From NCBI GenBank assembly GCA_027605045.1, contig JAQFWX010000056.1, positions 124,001 through 188,000 of the forward strand: a stretch of 64,000 nt of DNA. The letters run 5' to 3'. The position numbers were made by a program, and so were the translations under genes. The DNA is from Phallus indusiatus. Its lineage: Eukaryota; Basidiomycota; Agaricomycetes; Phallales; Phallaceae. Below are positions 35,412-46,466 of this stretch, one piece after another; position 1 is the first letter of the stretch, and the number at the start of each line of letters is the position of its first letter. Under the pieces are notes generated by a model. That model made no database searches. It saw only the letters and a list, made by a program, of their open reading frames with translations, and was not told the origin of the DNA.

Positions 35412-37357
35412 CTTTCTCAAGAATGGACCCAAAGACTATTAGTGGCCGTTGGCGAATTTCCGTATTCGTATTTATTCATCCGTTAGGGTCGCGTGTCCAA
35501 GTTTCCTTCGGTACTTCCATTTATCCCAACATTACCGCCAGGATAGAAATTCAATATCGCATTACCAATATCGAAATTCTTTGGCTTGCTCCCTTCTCTC
35601 ATCCCCTCTTGTGTTTCCAAACTCTTCTTCTTTGATTCTGTCATGTCATCATCATCTTGAATTAACAAGCGGCCTTTGAAAACTCTCCGCCGCCGCCTCA
35701 ACCACCGTCTCATCTCACTTCTCGCTCTGCGTGTACGATATATTACAACCTGGACGTGGATCATGCTTATTTTTTTCTTTCTTGTCTGTCTGTTGTTCCT
35801 TGGCCCATGTTCTCTTTTTCTCGTTCTGTCTATGCCCCAACGGTTTTGACACTGCTTGTTGCTGTTGTGACCATTTCCTTTTTCGTATCTGGATCTCTAA
35901 TAACTGATATACTGTTTCTTTTTCCTTCGTTCTCTATGTGTACCATCATCGAAACGGGACAGAAATCGATATACAAAGCTGGAAGGGGGGCGTGCGTTTA
36001 TCCGAATGGTAACCGGGCGTTTGACATCTCGAAGCTCTCAGGCTTTCTCTCACATTTTTTTCCCACCCCTTCCTTCCTGACCGTGTTCTATTCTGCCCTA
36101 TGACGTTTGATTATTTATTATTATTGATGGCAGTAATTTGATTTTTCGACAGCAAAGCTTCGCCGAATATGTTCGCGCACCCTTCTCTCCCTTTGTTCTG
36201 TCAAACAATCCATCTCCACCAGTTCCCACGTCCATTTCATCTCGTTTTTTCTTTTTTCTGTTCTCTTTCCTTTTTCTTTCAAATCACGAAATCTTTCATG
36301 ACCTATACATATCACTGAAGCAATTAGGCTTTTTCATTACGTGCATGATCTCTGGAGTATATATATATGTGTGTATGTGTTTTACGTGTTTTCAAAAGAC
36401 TGTTCGTATCTGTTTGTCAGATTCCTTAGAGATGTGTTTTCAGTAGTTGTGTTCGTTGTACTTTCGCTTCGCTATCAAACAATATATCAAATCCACAACT
36501 TGACATGACTTGCCGTTATCATTGTCGGGGATTTGTTGTCTCTCGAAGGATATATATATCCTGGGCTGAGATACTCGACGATCCGGTTGATATGTAATGA
36601 AATTTAATAAATATTCATTAAGCTTTTAGGGCCTTAATCTTCTTTCCTGAATTGAAATGTGACCAGAATTTTTTTCCTAATTATTCAATCTCTGGTTTAC
36701 TTCTTGATTCGGCGCCCTTGCGCCAACCAGTCATATAAAAGAAGATCTAATAAGACATGATATTCATCAGGGAAGAGACATGATGCATAATAAATGCGCG
36801 CCCGGCCGGCGCCACCTTGGACGCATGCTTTTCTTTGGTTCTTTCGCCTAAATAGACAGACGTCCAGTGGGAATCGCCGTCGGGATGCCGCCGCGACCTT
36901 CACACGGGAAGCCGCCGTTATTACGAAAAAATTCGGACAAATTGCTTGCCTTTTCGCTTTTTTAAAGTTTCGCGAGAGAAAATTTGGAAACAAATCCCGG
37001 ATTCGGTTGTTTTGATATGGAACTTGAGCGGACCCTCAACGCGTAAAAAACGAGAAATAAAGTTCTAAGGATGAAAGGCTTCATAGCTCCATATAAACAA
37101 ATAAACATTACTACTATACGTACTGCACATGCACAATCAAAAATTGGGTCGCGGGATGTCCTCTGAATTGTGATTGGTGCCATGGCTTCCCTTAGGTGTC
37201 TGGCAATAAACTGTGAACGAAGCTGGCACTGTTACGTCCAAAAATTATGCACCAATGTGAGGGTAGTGTATAATAATCACGATCTATCGATCTGGGTGAT
37301 AGAATAATGGACTAGAAACGAAGATGTATGTAAGTGTATTGACGGACGCTTCTACTA
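35412..37357. other. Convergent 3' flanks; no recognised gene
   Basis: T/C-rich sequence (35412-36450) is probably 3' UTR and downstream flank of HMG gene 2; the hydrophobic open frames here are a by-product of T richness. An ATATATAT run lies at about 36359-36370. The part from 36.6 to 37.3 kb shows no motif. Confidence 0.45.
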
Positions 37358-38189
37358 TCAAGCAGAAGCTTCTGGGAGAGTTAATTCAAGTCTCATATGA
37401 TAAGCATCTTCGCCATCGGCGTCTATGAATGTAGCCATGATATTAAAAACCATACAAGCTTGAAAAATGAAACTTTGTTTTCGCGAACAGACTTACAATA
37501 TCCTTTCTCCACCGAGAAAATGGTAAAACCCAAAGTATCCTTATATAATCCCAGTGCTGCACGGTTCGTTTTACGGACGTGGAGCGAGACGTAAGGAACA
37601 TTGTAGATTTCCGACATGGCCCTTTCTAAGAAGATGGGGTTGAAACAATAGAAGTCCAGAATGGAAGGAAGAGCCTTTCGTGAGCTGAGAGTCTCACGAA
37701 AAAATAGGACAAAAACGTAATCTACGAACGAGATTGCAGCATCAACTTCTTGGCTATCCCTAGTCGTCGGTGAGATCGCAAAACAGAAATCGAGTTTACA
37801 TGGCCGTGCGCGGGGATATCATTGATCGGTTCCTCACTGAAAGGATTGGATCGACAGCATTAGAACGCAAAGTAAGACGGTAGGGCTATCAACAACGCAC
37901 ATTTTAGCTAGAATGTATCCCACAATCTTCCCTTTGTGATCTTCAGCGACGTACGACACTTGTGGCCAGCCAATCGAGTGCCAAAAATCTTATCTTGCTT
38001 GGATTCGAGAAGGTATCGGCTCAACTAGAAAGACTTACAGAACTTCATTTGGTAGTTTTCCGGTAAGTTCGACAAATTACAAGCTTGCATCCCAATCAAA
38101 TCCTCTGGCTATGATTCACCCGGTGACAGTCGAGCAGAGCTTCTGTGCATGATTGAGGCTAGACTTACTCGAGCGACGCGAATATTCAT
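37358..38189 (-). CDS. NAA10: N-terminal acetyltransferase catalytic subunit Naa10/Ard1
   Basis: Six short exons join in phase to about 155 aa. The start is [20 protein letters not shown], then [80 protein letters not shown] and the end [15 protein letters not shown]. These are the Ard1/Naa10 family blocks. The GNAT acetyl-CoA loop is RRLGIA. With Naa15 it forms NatA, which acetylates protein N-termini co-translationally at the ribosome after Met removal. The introns have ordinary donors (GTAAGT, GTGCGT, GTTCGT, GTAAGT) and the second junction (acceptor ATAAG) was chosen to restore Y-F-W-H. The C-terminal extension found in some fungi is absent. Confidence 0.9.
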
Positions 38190-38850
38190 CTTGTGAAAAT
38201 AGTGCGAGCAAGTAGTTTGAAACAGCGAGCGACGTATGGACGGTGGTCGTTTCATACTCCGTCGGAGAATCCCGCGCGCAGTCTTCTTTGCTCTGCGAAG
38301 GTCTTCGAATTCGACAAATGATTCTGAGGAATAACACAACTCCATAGGACTATTAAACATTCGAACGTCGACCTGTGGTAACAAAATTTTTCTCTTGAAT
38401 TCTTCTTTTCTTGGCTTATTGGGAATCGCCAATAAGCTAATCCCTATCATCCATTCTAGTGCAGTCGTCTCCCCACGTACAAGAAAAAACAAGTTCAAAT
38501 TTCAAGTAAAGTGACTTTCAAGTTTTCATCAAATTCATTTCTGACGGGCACCATCAAACGTAGATGCAAAGTTCACTCAACGAATAATGAATTTCGTCAT
38601 TATTATGGTCGCATGTGAAATTACTCTTGACCTCAACTCTGATTGGGTTCCGAGGTAACGACTCTAGATGGCTCATATCGAAATTGACGTAAACGCCGTT
38701 TCACCCTTTTTAAAAAGTCTCGTCTATATATCAAATGTTACTGTCAAAATTGTCACTAATGCATCTTGTGGAGCGCACTAGGCCTGGTATATAGGGGAAC
38801 GTCCGACAGTTCTCGGCGGTACCAAGTGGGCATTGAATCCTCGCAACGAC
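38190..38850. other. Divergent promoter region
   Basis: Lies between NAA10 (-) and the DUF6533 gene (+). No gene is supported; the minus-strand frame 38109-38498 overlaps the first NAA10 exon and looks like a leader artefact. Confidence 0.4.
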
Positions 38851-40425
38851 ATGAAAAATGGCTTCCGTTCGGGTCTAGTACATGCTAGTTCCGTCCGTTA
38901 CACAGTGCATGAGGATGTGGTCGTGGTACCTAAATATGCTCCTATACAACTTGAGACGGTTGTGCAGCTGATAGTCCTAAGTAAGCCCGTCTCATTGGTT
39001 TCAACTTTCTACAACAAAATCTTTCCCTTTCTCACATTTATCTACCTGCAGCGCTTCTCATTCACAACTACTTTCTAACACTTTCTGACGAGGTTGACAA
39101 CATCTGGAAAGAAAAAGCGCGTTTGTCCTCACTGCTTTACTATGCCGTCAGGTACTTGCCTTTAGTCTCTGTTATTGGACAGCAAACAATTCCGGCCGCT
39201 GAAACGGTAGGCTTTGATTCTTTTCTCCTGTCTTGCGATACTCATGACGTGTAGTATGTCCATTTCTCATTACTTGATAAAGACACATCATGTCAGTCGT
39301 TAGTTGCGGCATCCCTGTCAAAGTACTCTCTTCCCTTAACGTAGTCACGCAAGGGGTCGTAACTGGTACAGTCCTTTGGGCAAACGCGGATGAAAACGGT
39401 TTAACTATTTCTACTAGCCGTTCTGGTTTTGCGTACATACGCGTTGTCAGACAAGAAGATGTCTGTCTTGATCTTTCTTGGAAGCCTTGGGACAGCCTCC
39501 TTGGTACTGGAAATTGCAAGTTATACACTTTCAAAGTAATCTTACCCCTTTTAGATTCATCGTTCATCTACATCTAGATTCAAATCAAGTACAACGTATG
39601 CCGAGTCACGAAGGCACAGATCTTATTGGAGTGAGTTTGACAGATGTAAAACTCCTTCCCGGAATGACGTATAATTTATTTAGATGTACCCATCAAAGTT
39701 CTCTTCACGTTTGAAAGATGATCTTAGCCATTTCTAGCGGAAGGACGATTGAGCGATATCATCCGATTAGTTTTCGAGGGGGCTTGTGTTGCCGTCACCA
39801 TTGTCTGTTATTGGCGCATGTACAGGGCTTTGGGAAAGGAAGTCTTTTGGACCTGGGATACCGAACAGTTTTCGACTTATCTTGCTCGCCAAGGTTAGTA
39901 GCCACCGCTTCCAATATATATCACATTGTCTCATACATTGATATCAATATAGGACTGATGTATTTTGTGTCAGTTTTTTCTTCTAAACTACGGCGCCCGG
40001 CTGACGATTTGCCCTTGTGATCAGAGTCGTATTCGACTTTGATTTGATATCCTTGATATTCAACACGGTGATTTTTTTAAACAAATATCTCTTTAACGTA
40101 ACGGTGACCTTTATTTCCATAGAATATAGTACCGGTACGCAGATTAAACCCCCTCACGCTCATTTTGTTAACCTTTTAGGATAGGCTCCGTTGGCCGGAC
40201 TATTGGATATCTTACCACTTCCGTAAATCTCCAAAAGCTCTCGGTTTGTCCCTACTTAACGCATGGTTCTTAGGATTTCAAGCATTCTCATCTCTCATTT
40301 TCTTCTGCGCCTGCGTATAGTTCACAAACAGCGTAGCGAGGTTATTGAGCTGACGGAGATTCGCTTCAACACTCCCTCAAACCACCATACGCACCCTTGC
40401 ATTCTGGAAGATCTCGGAAACTGAC
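38851..40425 (+). CDS. DUF6533 multi-TM membrane protein
   Basis: A chain of about nine small exons is readable. Segments: LETVVQLIVLTLLIHNYFLT joined to LSDEVDNIWKEKARLSSLLY and YAVRYLPLVSVIG (the DUF6533 core), then IPVKVLSSLNVVTQGVVTAV joined to LVLRTYALSDKKMSVLIFLG, then GACVAVTIVCYWRMYRALG, GLMYFVVVFDFDLISLIFNT and a last exon ISSILISHFLLRLRIVHKQR ending at 40425. This seven-helix-like layout is common in large agaricomycete families of unknown function, often near secreted-metabolite or signalling genes. One junction near 39200-39305 is off by a base with canonical sites, and the part at 40130-40270 could not be resolved, so the gene may be slightly damaged. It is read as a plasma or internal membrane protein. 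Confidence 0.6.
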
Positions 40426-40944
40426 TAGAGAATGCGACTTAACGTAACTTACTGAATGCGTTTCATTGAGGTATCGTGATAATTAACTAGATTTGATTGG
40501 AGGTGGTCTGACTACTTAGGGGAGACAGACGATTTTGGTACATAGTCTAGCTCCTTGGCGTTTTAAACTCTCGATTTGGGAGATATGTTTCTCTCTCTCT
40601 TTCGTTCATTCTATGCTTCTATTGTCGAAATGATACGTTCTTCCGAAAGGACATCTTTAACAACCAGGACTTCGATCAAGGCTGCCTGTTACTCACTCAA
40701 TACATCTAACTTAGTTGGGCTCTCTTGACTGCGTTTCGTGGTTTATGTTTTTATACTATATATGAAATTGCCTATGCTGGTTATTATTATCGACTTTTAC
40801 TGAGTGAAAAACTATATATGTAACTACTTGTCGCATTACTGCCAATTTTTGATACGTGAACTTGTCTTCAACCAAACAAGACACTATTACAATAACCATC
40901 AGTTCTAACTGTTGGCTTTTTCTTCTTGTTCCATAACATCATAC
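40426..40944. other. Convergent 3' flanks
   Basis: AT-rich sequence between two convergent genes. A TATATATG-like run lies near 40810. Nothing else is recognised. Confidence 0.4.
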
Positions 40945-42323
40945 CTAGTCCCAACCTCTATGGCGGAGTTTGAATACTTTCGTCTCTTCTCGTGGATCTG
41001 CATTTATCAAAGGGATAAGCCCTCCAAAAAAGACGAGGTCTCCGAATGCATCAATCCATTTCGGTGGCTGATTGACTTCAGCCATAGCCGCCAACTTTCC
41101 TATATTCTTTAAACGGACATTCCGGTTCGCCTCCAATACAGGAATTACGTATTGAAGATTGCGTTTTGTCAGCCAACTCTGCCAGTCATTGCGTAGGTGT
41201 TGGTTAAGAAATTCCCAAACTGCAAGAAAAAGCGAGCCAACTGTCAATTCATTGCTGCTGAATTCTAAGTGTTGAAGAGAAAAGTCGTTGACGATTAACT
41301 TGATTTTTTGGTTCGTAGGAGAATGTATAATGGGTGCGCCGAGATCTCCAGCCTCTATTGGATAAACGATTCCTCTAGGCGATATTCCTAGTATCGAGCC
41401 TCGTGTTGGGTACTTGCTCATATCCCACTTCCAAGAAGTCTGGACAATCTCATTCTTGACCCACAGGAGACACGGATGAATCATCCATTGCTTACGTTCA
41501 AGTTTGACATCCTTGGGCGGCCAGTTCGTTTGGCTGTCTTCCGCACGTGGCAGCACGAGCCCCGCCGGTATCATCTCGAAGGGCAAGACATATCCGAAAA
41601 CCGGAAGAGGATACGGAACTTCTGCGGTTCGCTGTTCATCACAGTGGCCGTCCCACGCCTCGGGGTCGTGAATCAGGTTTCGCGCATGTTCTGAGAATGC
41701 GTTTGTCGTCTGCCATAGACCGTACGAGGTTGAGCCTGGATTGTTGTAGTTAAACGTGCTAAATCTCGGCGAACGAGGAAGGTGCTGCGCGTACGCAGTG
41801 GTTGTGGCGGCACCTGACTGAGCTGGTCCTGGCACCCTCGTCGTCGGTGGCAGTTTGACCGCAGAGCGTTTTGGCCTTAAAGTACGACATGGTTCGTGAT
41901 GAGTTGGCACTACAGAAGTGAGGACATACGGAATCGGGTGTATTAAAGGCGAAATCGGTGAAGCGTAATGCAGAGGGTGGAGAGGAGGGCCATGTAGAAA
42001 TTGAGTTGGAACGGCGCTATAAGGGTATCCAGCGTGCCAAAATGACGGCAATCCTGTATACTCATTAGTTGTGAAAACGATTCACAAGGAGGATTAGCTT
42101 TACCAGAAGACATATTCGCCGATGCTTTGCCATCACTGTGTCGCGATCGGTTTTCAGGATTTTTGGGAGGCCCACCACGAAAGGGACCGCTAGGAATTCT
42201 TGAATGCTCGCTGAATGAAGATCTTCTTCTTACTCGAGCACGATCAGATAAACGTTCAGTAGTGTAATTGGATGAATTTAGATGTCTGTGGCTCTGCCGC
42301 AGTTGGTAGTAAGGATGAGGCAT
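40945..42323 (-). CDS. DUF6699 domain protein
   Basis: Two exons with one intron of about 50 nt (donor GTAAAG near 42103, acceptor TACAG near 42053) give about 440 aa. The start MPHPYYQLRQSHRHL leads into a basic, Arg/Ser-rich and then Pro-rich segment. The C-terminal 170 residues form the DUF6699 domain: SWKWDMSKYPTRGSILG, IHSPTNQKIKLIVNDFSLQH, LTVGSLFLAVWEFLNQHLRN, and a final aromatic/acidic block (QPPKWIDAFGDLVFFGGL). DUF6699 proteins are abundant in agaricomycetes and have no known activity. No membrane or secretion signal is seen. The start is the first ATG of the upstream exon. Confidence 0.7.
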
Positions 42324-42602
42324 TTGTTACGGAGTTTTGTCAACATGTGGATTTACCTTCTTCTTAAATGATACGGATCTGCTCATGTAAATGTCTCATT
42401 ATAGTAACATCAATTCCCATATATGTCTAGTTGCCCTGAGCGACAAAAGCACCTACTACGTAGATGTTAAAGTGAAACCATGTCAACAATTGTACAACCC
42501 AATAAACAAATGCGATCAAGGAAAAAGGAAAACAAAGATAAAGACAAAGGAACGATTTCCTTTGTGAGACTCTAAATCGGGTACGAAAACGCCCAAAATG
42601 GA
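42324..42602. other. Short spacer before the duplicated block
   Basis: Upstream flank of the DUF6699 gene. It ends where the tandem duplication begins. Confidence 0.4.
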
Positions 42603-43213
42603 ATGTTTTCTCACAGTTCCTTTTCGCCGATTGTGAGTACATACTTTAAAGTGACCACCCTTTGTAGTTGATTATTTCTCACATAATACTCTAGGCATCA
42701 TGCATCATTGATCAACGTTTCAACCGTTAGCAAGTACAAATGAATTTGACATCAGCATAAACTTAATATTATGAATTTGCAAGCTTATTGGTTGCCCGTA
42801 AGACTATCACAGATGGAAGGCAGAACTTAATCTTGAATGACAAAACTCTTCCTTAATATTGTCAATTTACCTTGGATGCGATTAGTGATGGGATAGATCG
42901 GATTTGAATGTATTAAGTTTCAGATCTAGTATTTCTGTACCTCATCGTGCATGCTACACCAAAGTTTGTACGACGCGCTCAGTTATCACACGCCTTGTTA
43001 GTAGAATAAACACCATGATTTTGTTATCCCCCGCTCATCGTGAATGAAACAGTGTTTATTTATTATATGTTTGCGTATTATACGACTCCCCGTAGAATGG
43101 GTTTAAGAGGGCGAAAATGGAAGCGATCCTTGATCCGCAGTGGAAAATAATAGTACTTGGTGTAAGCTTCGATTATATATAAGTCAGTATTTACTTTTTT
43201 AAGCGGCTTTGAA

Positions 43214-44572
43214 CTAATAAAATAGAAAAAGATTCATCAACAGTATGACAATAATATAGAATCTAGAAAATAGCTGCATGTGAGAAGATAATGCACCATC
43301 AAACAAAGGAGCTGCAGCTCCGATGGTTTGATTAAGACAATCCAAAAAGTTCATGTCGAGATTTGAAGGTAGTGAAGTATCGGACACATTATTGTTTTGT
43401 GAACAAACAGCAGAGTTATTGTAACCGTCTAACGAAAGTGCGACCGAACTTGCGCGATAATATTGAATGACTTGTTCAGCTATGAGTGTTTGATTTGATG
43501 TCAGTGGACTGGGAGTCGAGGTGGTTATGTTCGTGATGCTAGAGCAGTTGGACATTATCGACGTCACGAGGGAATTGACTGTTGTGTTATCTGAGATAAC
43601 TCTGTACGTGAAGTTCGTATTGTTCGCACTTTGAAACGGAGCCGTGTATAAGGGACCCCCCGTCCGAGATGAGTTGGCTGGATCACCGTACTAAGAAAGA
43701 ACAAATGAGACCCGCTAAGTAAAAAAAAAGATTCTTTTAGTTAGACCGACCTCTGCGTCGTTAAAATCGCAAGAAAGATGGTGATTTGGGCCAAACGTGA
43801 TTGGCCAAAACCCGAAAGGAAAACTACGCCCGAAAACCCCTGGCACTAAAATACCAGGATAACCACTACCGTAACGTCTTGAAACAAAAAAAATCAAAAA
43901 TCTTTATCCTTTTTTTTCATCTGATTACACAAACCTTGTCCCGAAGACATCCGTCCTAAGTCCTCCACCAATAATGCGTCCAGCAAAGAGTTGACCGGGA
44001 GGAATAACAAACGTTCGAGAAACTCCATTGCTGTAAGACTGAATAAAAGATGTCTTTCCGGAGCTTTTTACAGGAAGCCGGGGTCCAGGGTTGGAAGGAG
44101 AAAAAGAACCAGAGCCGCGACCTGGTTTGGATTTAGAACTCGAACTCGAACTTGAGCCCGAACTTGAAGAACCTGAGCCTGAACCTGAACCTGATTTAGA
44201 GATTTCAGATGAAGGTAAGACTTTGTCAATAGAAGTTTACTTTTTCCACCGCTTTCGCCCGAGCTACCACTACTACCACTACTTTTCCCTCCTCCTCCTC
44301 CTCCTCCTCCTCCTCCTCCTCCTCCTTTTCCTCTTCCCCCTCCTCCTCTCCCTAGAAAAGAGTCGAGTTACATCAACGATTCCAACAAAATGAGGGAGAT
44401 AGCACATACCCCCTTTTCTCTTTTGATGTTGTTCTTGTCGCCCTTCAATGGAATTTTGAAATAAAAAACTCAACGTCAGCTCCATAGCGTGTTTGTTCGG
44501 AGCTGGCGCGATATGTCCGTCTCCATCTTTAGACTGCACGAAGCCGTTCGCTTCGTTGGAATTTGATGACAT
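43214..44572 (-). CDS. Ser/Gly-rich membrane protein (RYGSGYPG family), copy A
   Basis: Five or six exons give about 370 aa with no frame break. It starts MSSNSNEANGFVQSKD, then has a Gly-rich run encoded by a (GGA) tract, a Ser/Gly linker, a conserved fold with FVIPPGQLFAGRIIGGGLR, then RRYGSGYPGILVPG and FGFWPITFG, a Tyr-Gly-Asp-Pro-linked region, and a C-terminal domain with NCSSITNITTS, EQVIQYYRASSVALSLDGYN and FLDCLNQTIGAAAPL, closing with a hydrophobic end (FYIIVILLMNLFLFY). Many Asn-X-Ser/Thr sites and the C-terminal TM suggest a cell-surface protein. The family is conserved in agaricomycetes and uncharacterised. It has a near-identical neighbour copy at 46.5-47.8 kb. Confidence 0.75.
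44285..44330. repeat. CTC trinucleotide tract
   Basis: A tract of about 13-14 CTC units (GGA on the coding strand), encoding poly-Gly in copy A. In copy B the tract at 47540-47575 is shorter and interrupted. Confidence 0.85.
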
Positions 44573-44910
44573 CTGCCAGACTGCCAGGTTTTAGTTTCTG
44601 GTGGCAAAGTCACACCGGGGTCACATTTATTATGCGGGTAAAACTCGAGTAAAGTGCCGCGTTCTCGCTTTGGCCCGAGTTCTTCGATATTACTGTCACC
44701 ACGTCAGTTATGATATCTAAGAAAGGAACATCATTATCTTGAATATTAGGGTTTGATGTTTTCTCACAGTTCCTTTTCGCCGATGGTACTTTAAAGTGAC
44801 CACCCTTTGTAGTTATGTAATTGTTTCTCACATACTCTAGGCATCATTGATCAACGTTTCAACCGTTAGCAAGTACAAATGAATCTGACAAAAGCACGAA
44901 CTTAATACTA

Positions 44911-46044
44911 GAGCCGCCTTGAGCGGCAAGTCCCTTGCACAGTCACGGTGGGGGATAAAATTAAACGAAGTACGTCACTCGCTCTTAGAAAAACGACGGC
45001 AGGTGACATCAGATAAAAAGCAACAGTTTTGCCCAAACAGAGAAACAGGAAAATATGCTTTAAACAACTTGTACGAATGATATGTTGTCGTAAACAACTA
45101 TCAACTATTCGCCTTACTAACGTATCATGCCTCGCAGATCTACCCAAGTAGAAGAACCAGACGAGCTCAGTACTATCGATGGTCACGGATCAGAAGAACA
45201 CAATCAGGGGGATATTAATTTAAACGACGCGGACGTGGTGGACGAGCAAGCGCAGCATTTGGGGATAGTTTTAGAATTTGTGTCAGCTGAAAAAAATTAT
45301 CTACCGACCGAAATCTACGACACGGAATCTTGCCGTTGGATCAAAGTTGGAAGAGGAGAGACTCTGTTGAAAAGCAATGATAGTAAAGGAAACACATTCG
45401 TCATAGCAGGCCGTGCGATGCAGTTTAAATCTCCCAATCACGTCTATCCACGATGAAATACGAATTGGTATTAGGCGGATAGGCGACAAACATTGCCTGA
45501 CAGTGAAACTGCGGAACATCGACCCAATAACGCATCAAGACGTTACGGACGACAATGTATCAGGAGAACGAGTATTCGAACTACTAACGGAAGATATGAA
45601 TATAGATGACACGGTTGTTAACAGCAACGTTTACTTAAGAACGACCGCAAACATTTTCCTCAACACATGGGAAACGGTTTTAAGGAACGATTTTTTGACC
45701 GGTCTTGCAGATGACTTTACACTTGTTGCAAGCAGTATTTCGACGGACGAAGCTGAAGCTAACACGTATACATGCTCTCCGACGGTTTATCAGATCGTTA
45801 ACAATCTCTCTCATTGCCAATTAATTCAAAGGTGGGTCTGTTAAATACTTGGGAAAGAACAGTCTGCTTTATTTTTTTGACAAATTTTAGAAATAAGCTC
45901 GAAAACGTCGTCAAGGAATTGGTTTGAGACATATTATATAGTCATCATCAACAATTATATAATTTTTTTAATTACATAATTCGTTTGTTTCATAACTTTT
46001 TAGCATCCGGGCGTGCGTGTAGAACCCTTGCAGTGTGCAAGGGA
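44911..46044 (-). mobile_element. Helitron-like insertion carrying a foreign ORF
   Basis: Unit A lacks this segment, so its edges are set by comparison. Read on the minus strand, the 5' end begins TCCCTTGCACA (46044-46034). The inverted match TGTGCAAGGGA lies near the other end (plus-strand TCCCTTGCACA at 44931-44941) and is followed by a hairpin GCCGC-TCAAG-GCGGC and CTAG, then host T. Asymmetric inverted repeats with a 3' hairpin, insertion between T residues and no target duplication are known hallmarks of Helitron2/Helentron-type elements; CTAG before T also fits canonical Helitrons. No Rep/helicase gene is present, so it would be non-autonomous. Such elements often carry captured host gene pieces, as the plus-strand ORF here suggests. 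Direct sequence comparison supports the insertion well; the class is inference. Confidence 0.6.
45127..45840 (+). pseudogene. Unrecognised ORF pair inside the insertion, probably frameshifted
   Basis: The first frame, 45127-45456, reads MPRRSTQVEEPDELSTIDGH and later LGIVLEFVSAEKNYLPTEIY and SCRWIKVGRGETLL. A second frame, shifted by one base, overlaps from 45413 and continues to about 45842 with IRIGIRRIGDKHCLTVKLRN, TANIFLNTWETVLRNDFLTG and CSPTVYQIVNNLSHCQLIQR. Both parts look coding, and no intron fits the overlap, so one frameshift is likely. An intron could follow at 45834 (GTGGGT). I do not recognise the family. Being inside the inserted segment, it is best read as a gene fragment carried in by the element. 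Confidence 0.45.
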
Positions 46045-46466
46045 ATGAATTGCAGGTTTATTGGTTGCCTGTCAGACTATCATAGATGGAAGGCAGAACT
46101 TAATTTTGGACAAAACTCTCCTCAATATTGTCAATTTACCTCGAATGCGATTAGTGATGTGATAGATCGGGCTTGAGTGTATTAAGTTTCGAACCTAGTA
46201 GGATTCCTAGTATTTCTGTACCTCATCGTGCATGCTACACCAAAGTTTGTACACTCAATTGTCACGCGCGTTTAAGTTAGTAGAATAAACACCATGATCT
46301 TGTTATCCCCCGCTCATCGTGAAATAGTTACTCTCCGTAGAATGAGTTTATATATTAAGGGAAGAAAGAGGGCTAAAATGGAAGCGATTCTTGATCCGCA
46401 GTGGAAAATAATAGTACTTGGGGTAAGATTCGATTATATATAAGTCAGCATTTAAGCAGCTTGAAA

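Larger units (their letters stand above)
42603..44755. repeat. Tandem segmental duplication, unit A
   Basis: About 2.15 kb, repeated directly downstream as unit B (44756 to about 47950). The two units share the run starting TTTTCTCACAGTTCC, a spacer with GTTTCAACCGTTAGCAAG, and the complete minus-strand membrane-protein gene with its flanks. Divergence is a few percent with many small indels. Confidence 0.85.

Noticed and set aside
44091..44393. Plus-strand Glu/Pro repeat frame
   Set aside because: It is the antisense of the Ser/Gly-rich linker of copy A, which has a consistent exon chain and a paralog.
46021..46044. CCCTTGCA-GTG-TGCAAGGG hairpin taken as a possible terminator or CRISPR-like repeat
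   Set aside because: It is a single copy at the edge of the inserted segment and is better explained as the terminal structure of the mobile element.
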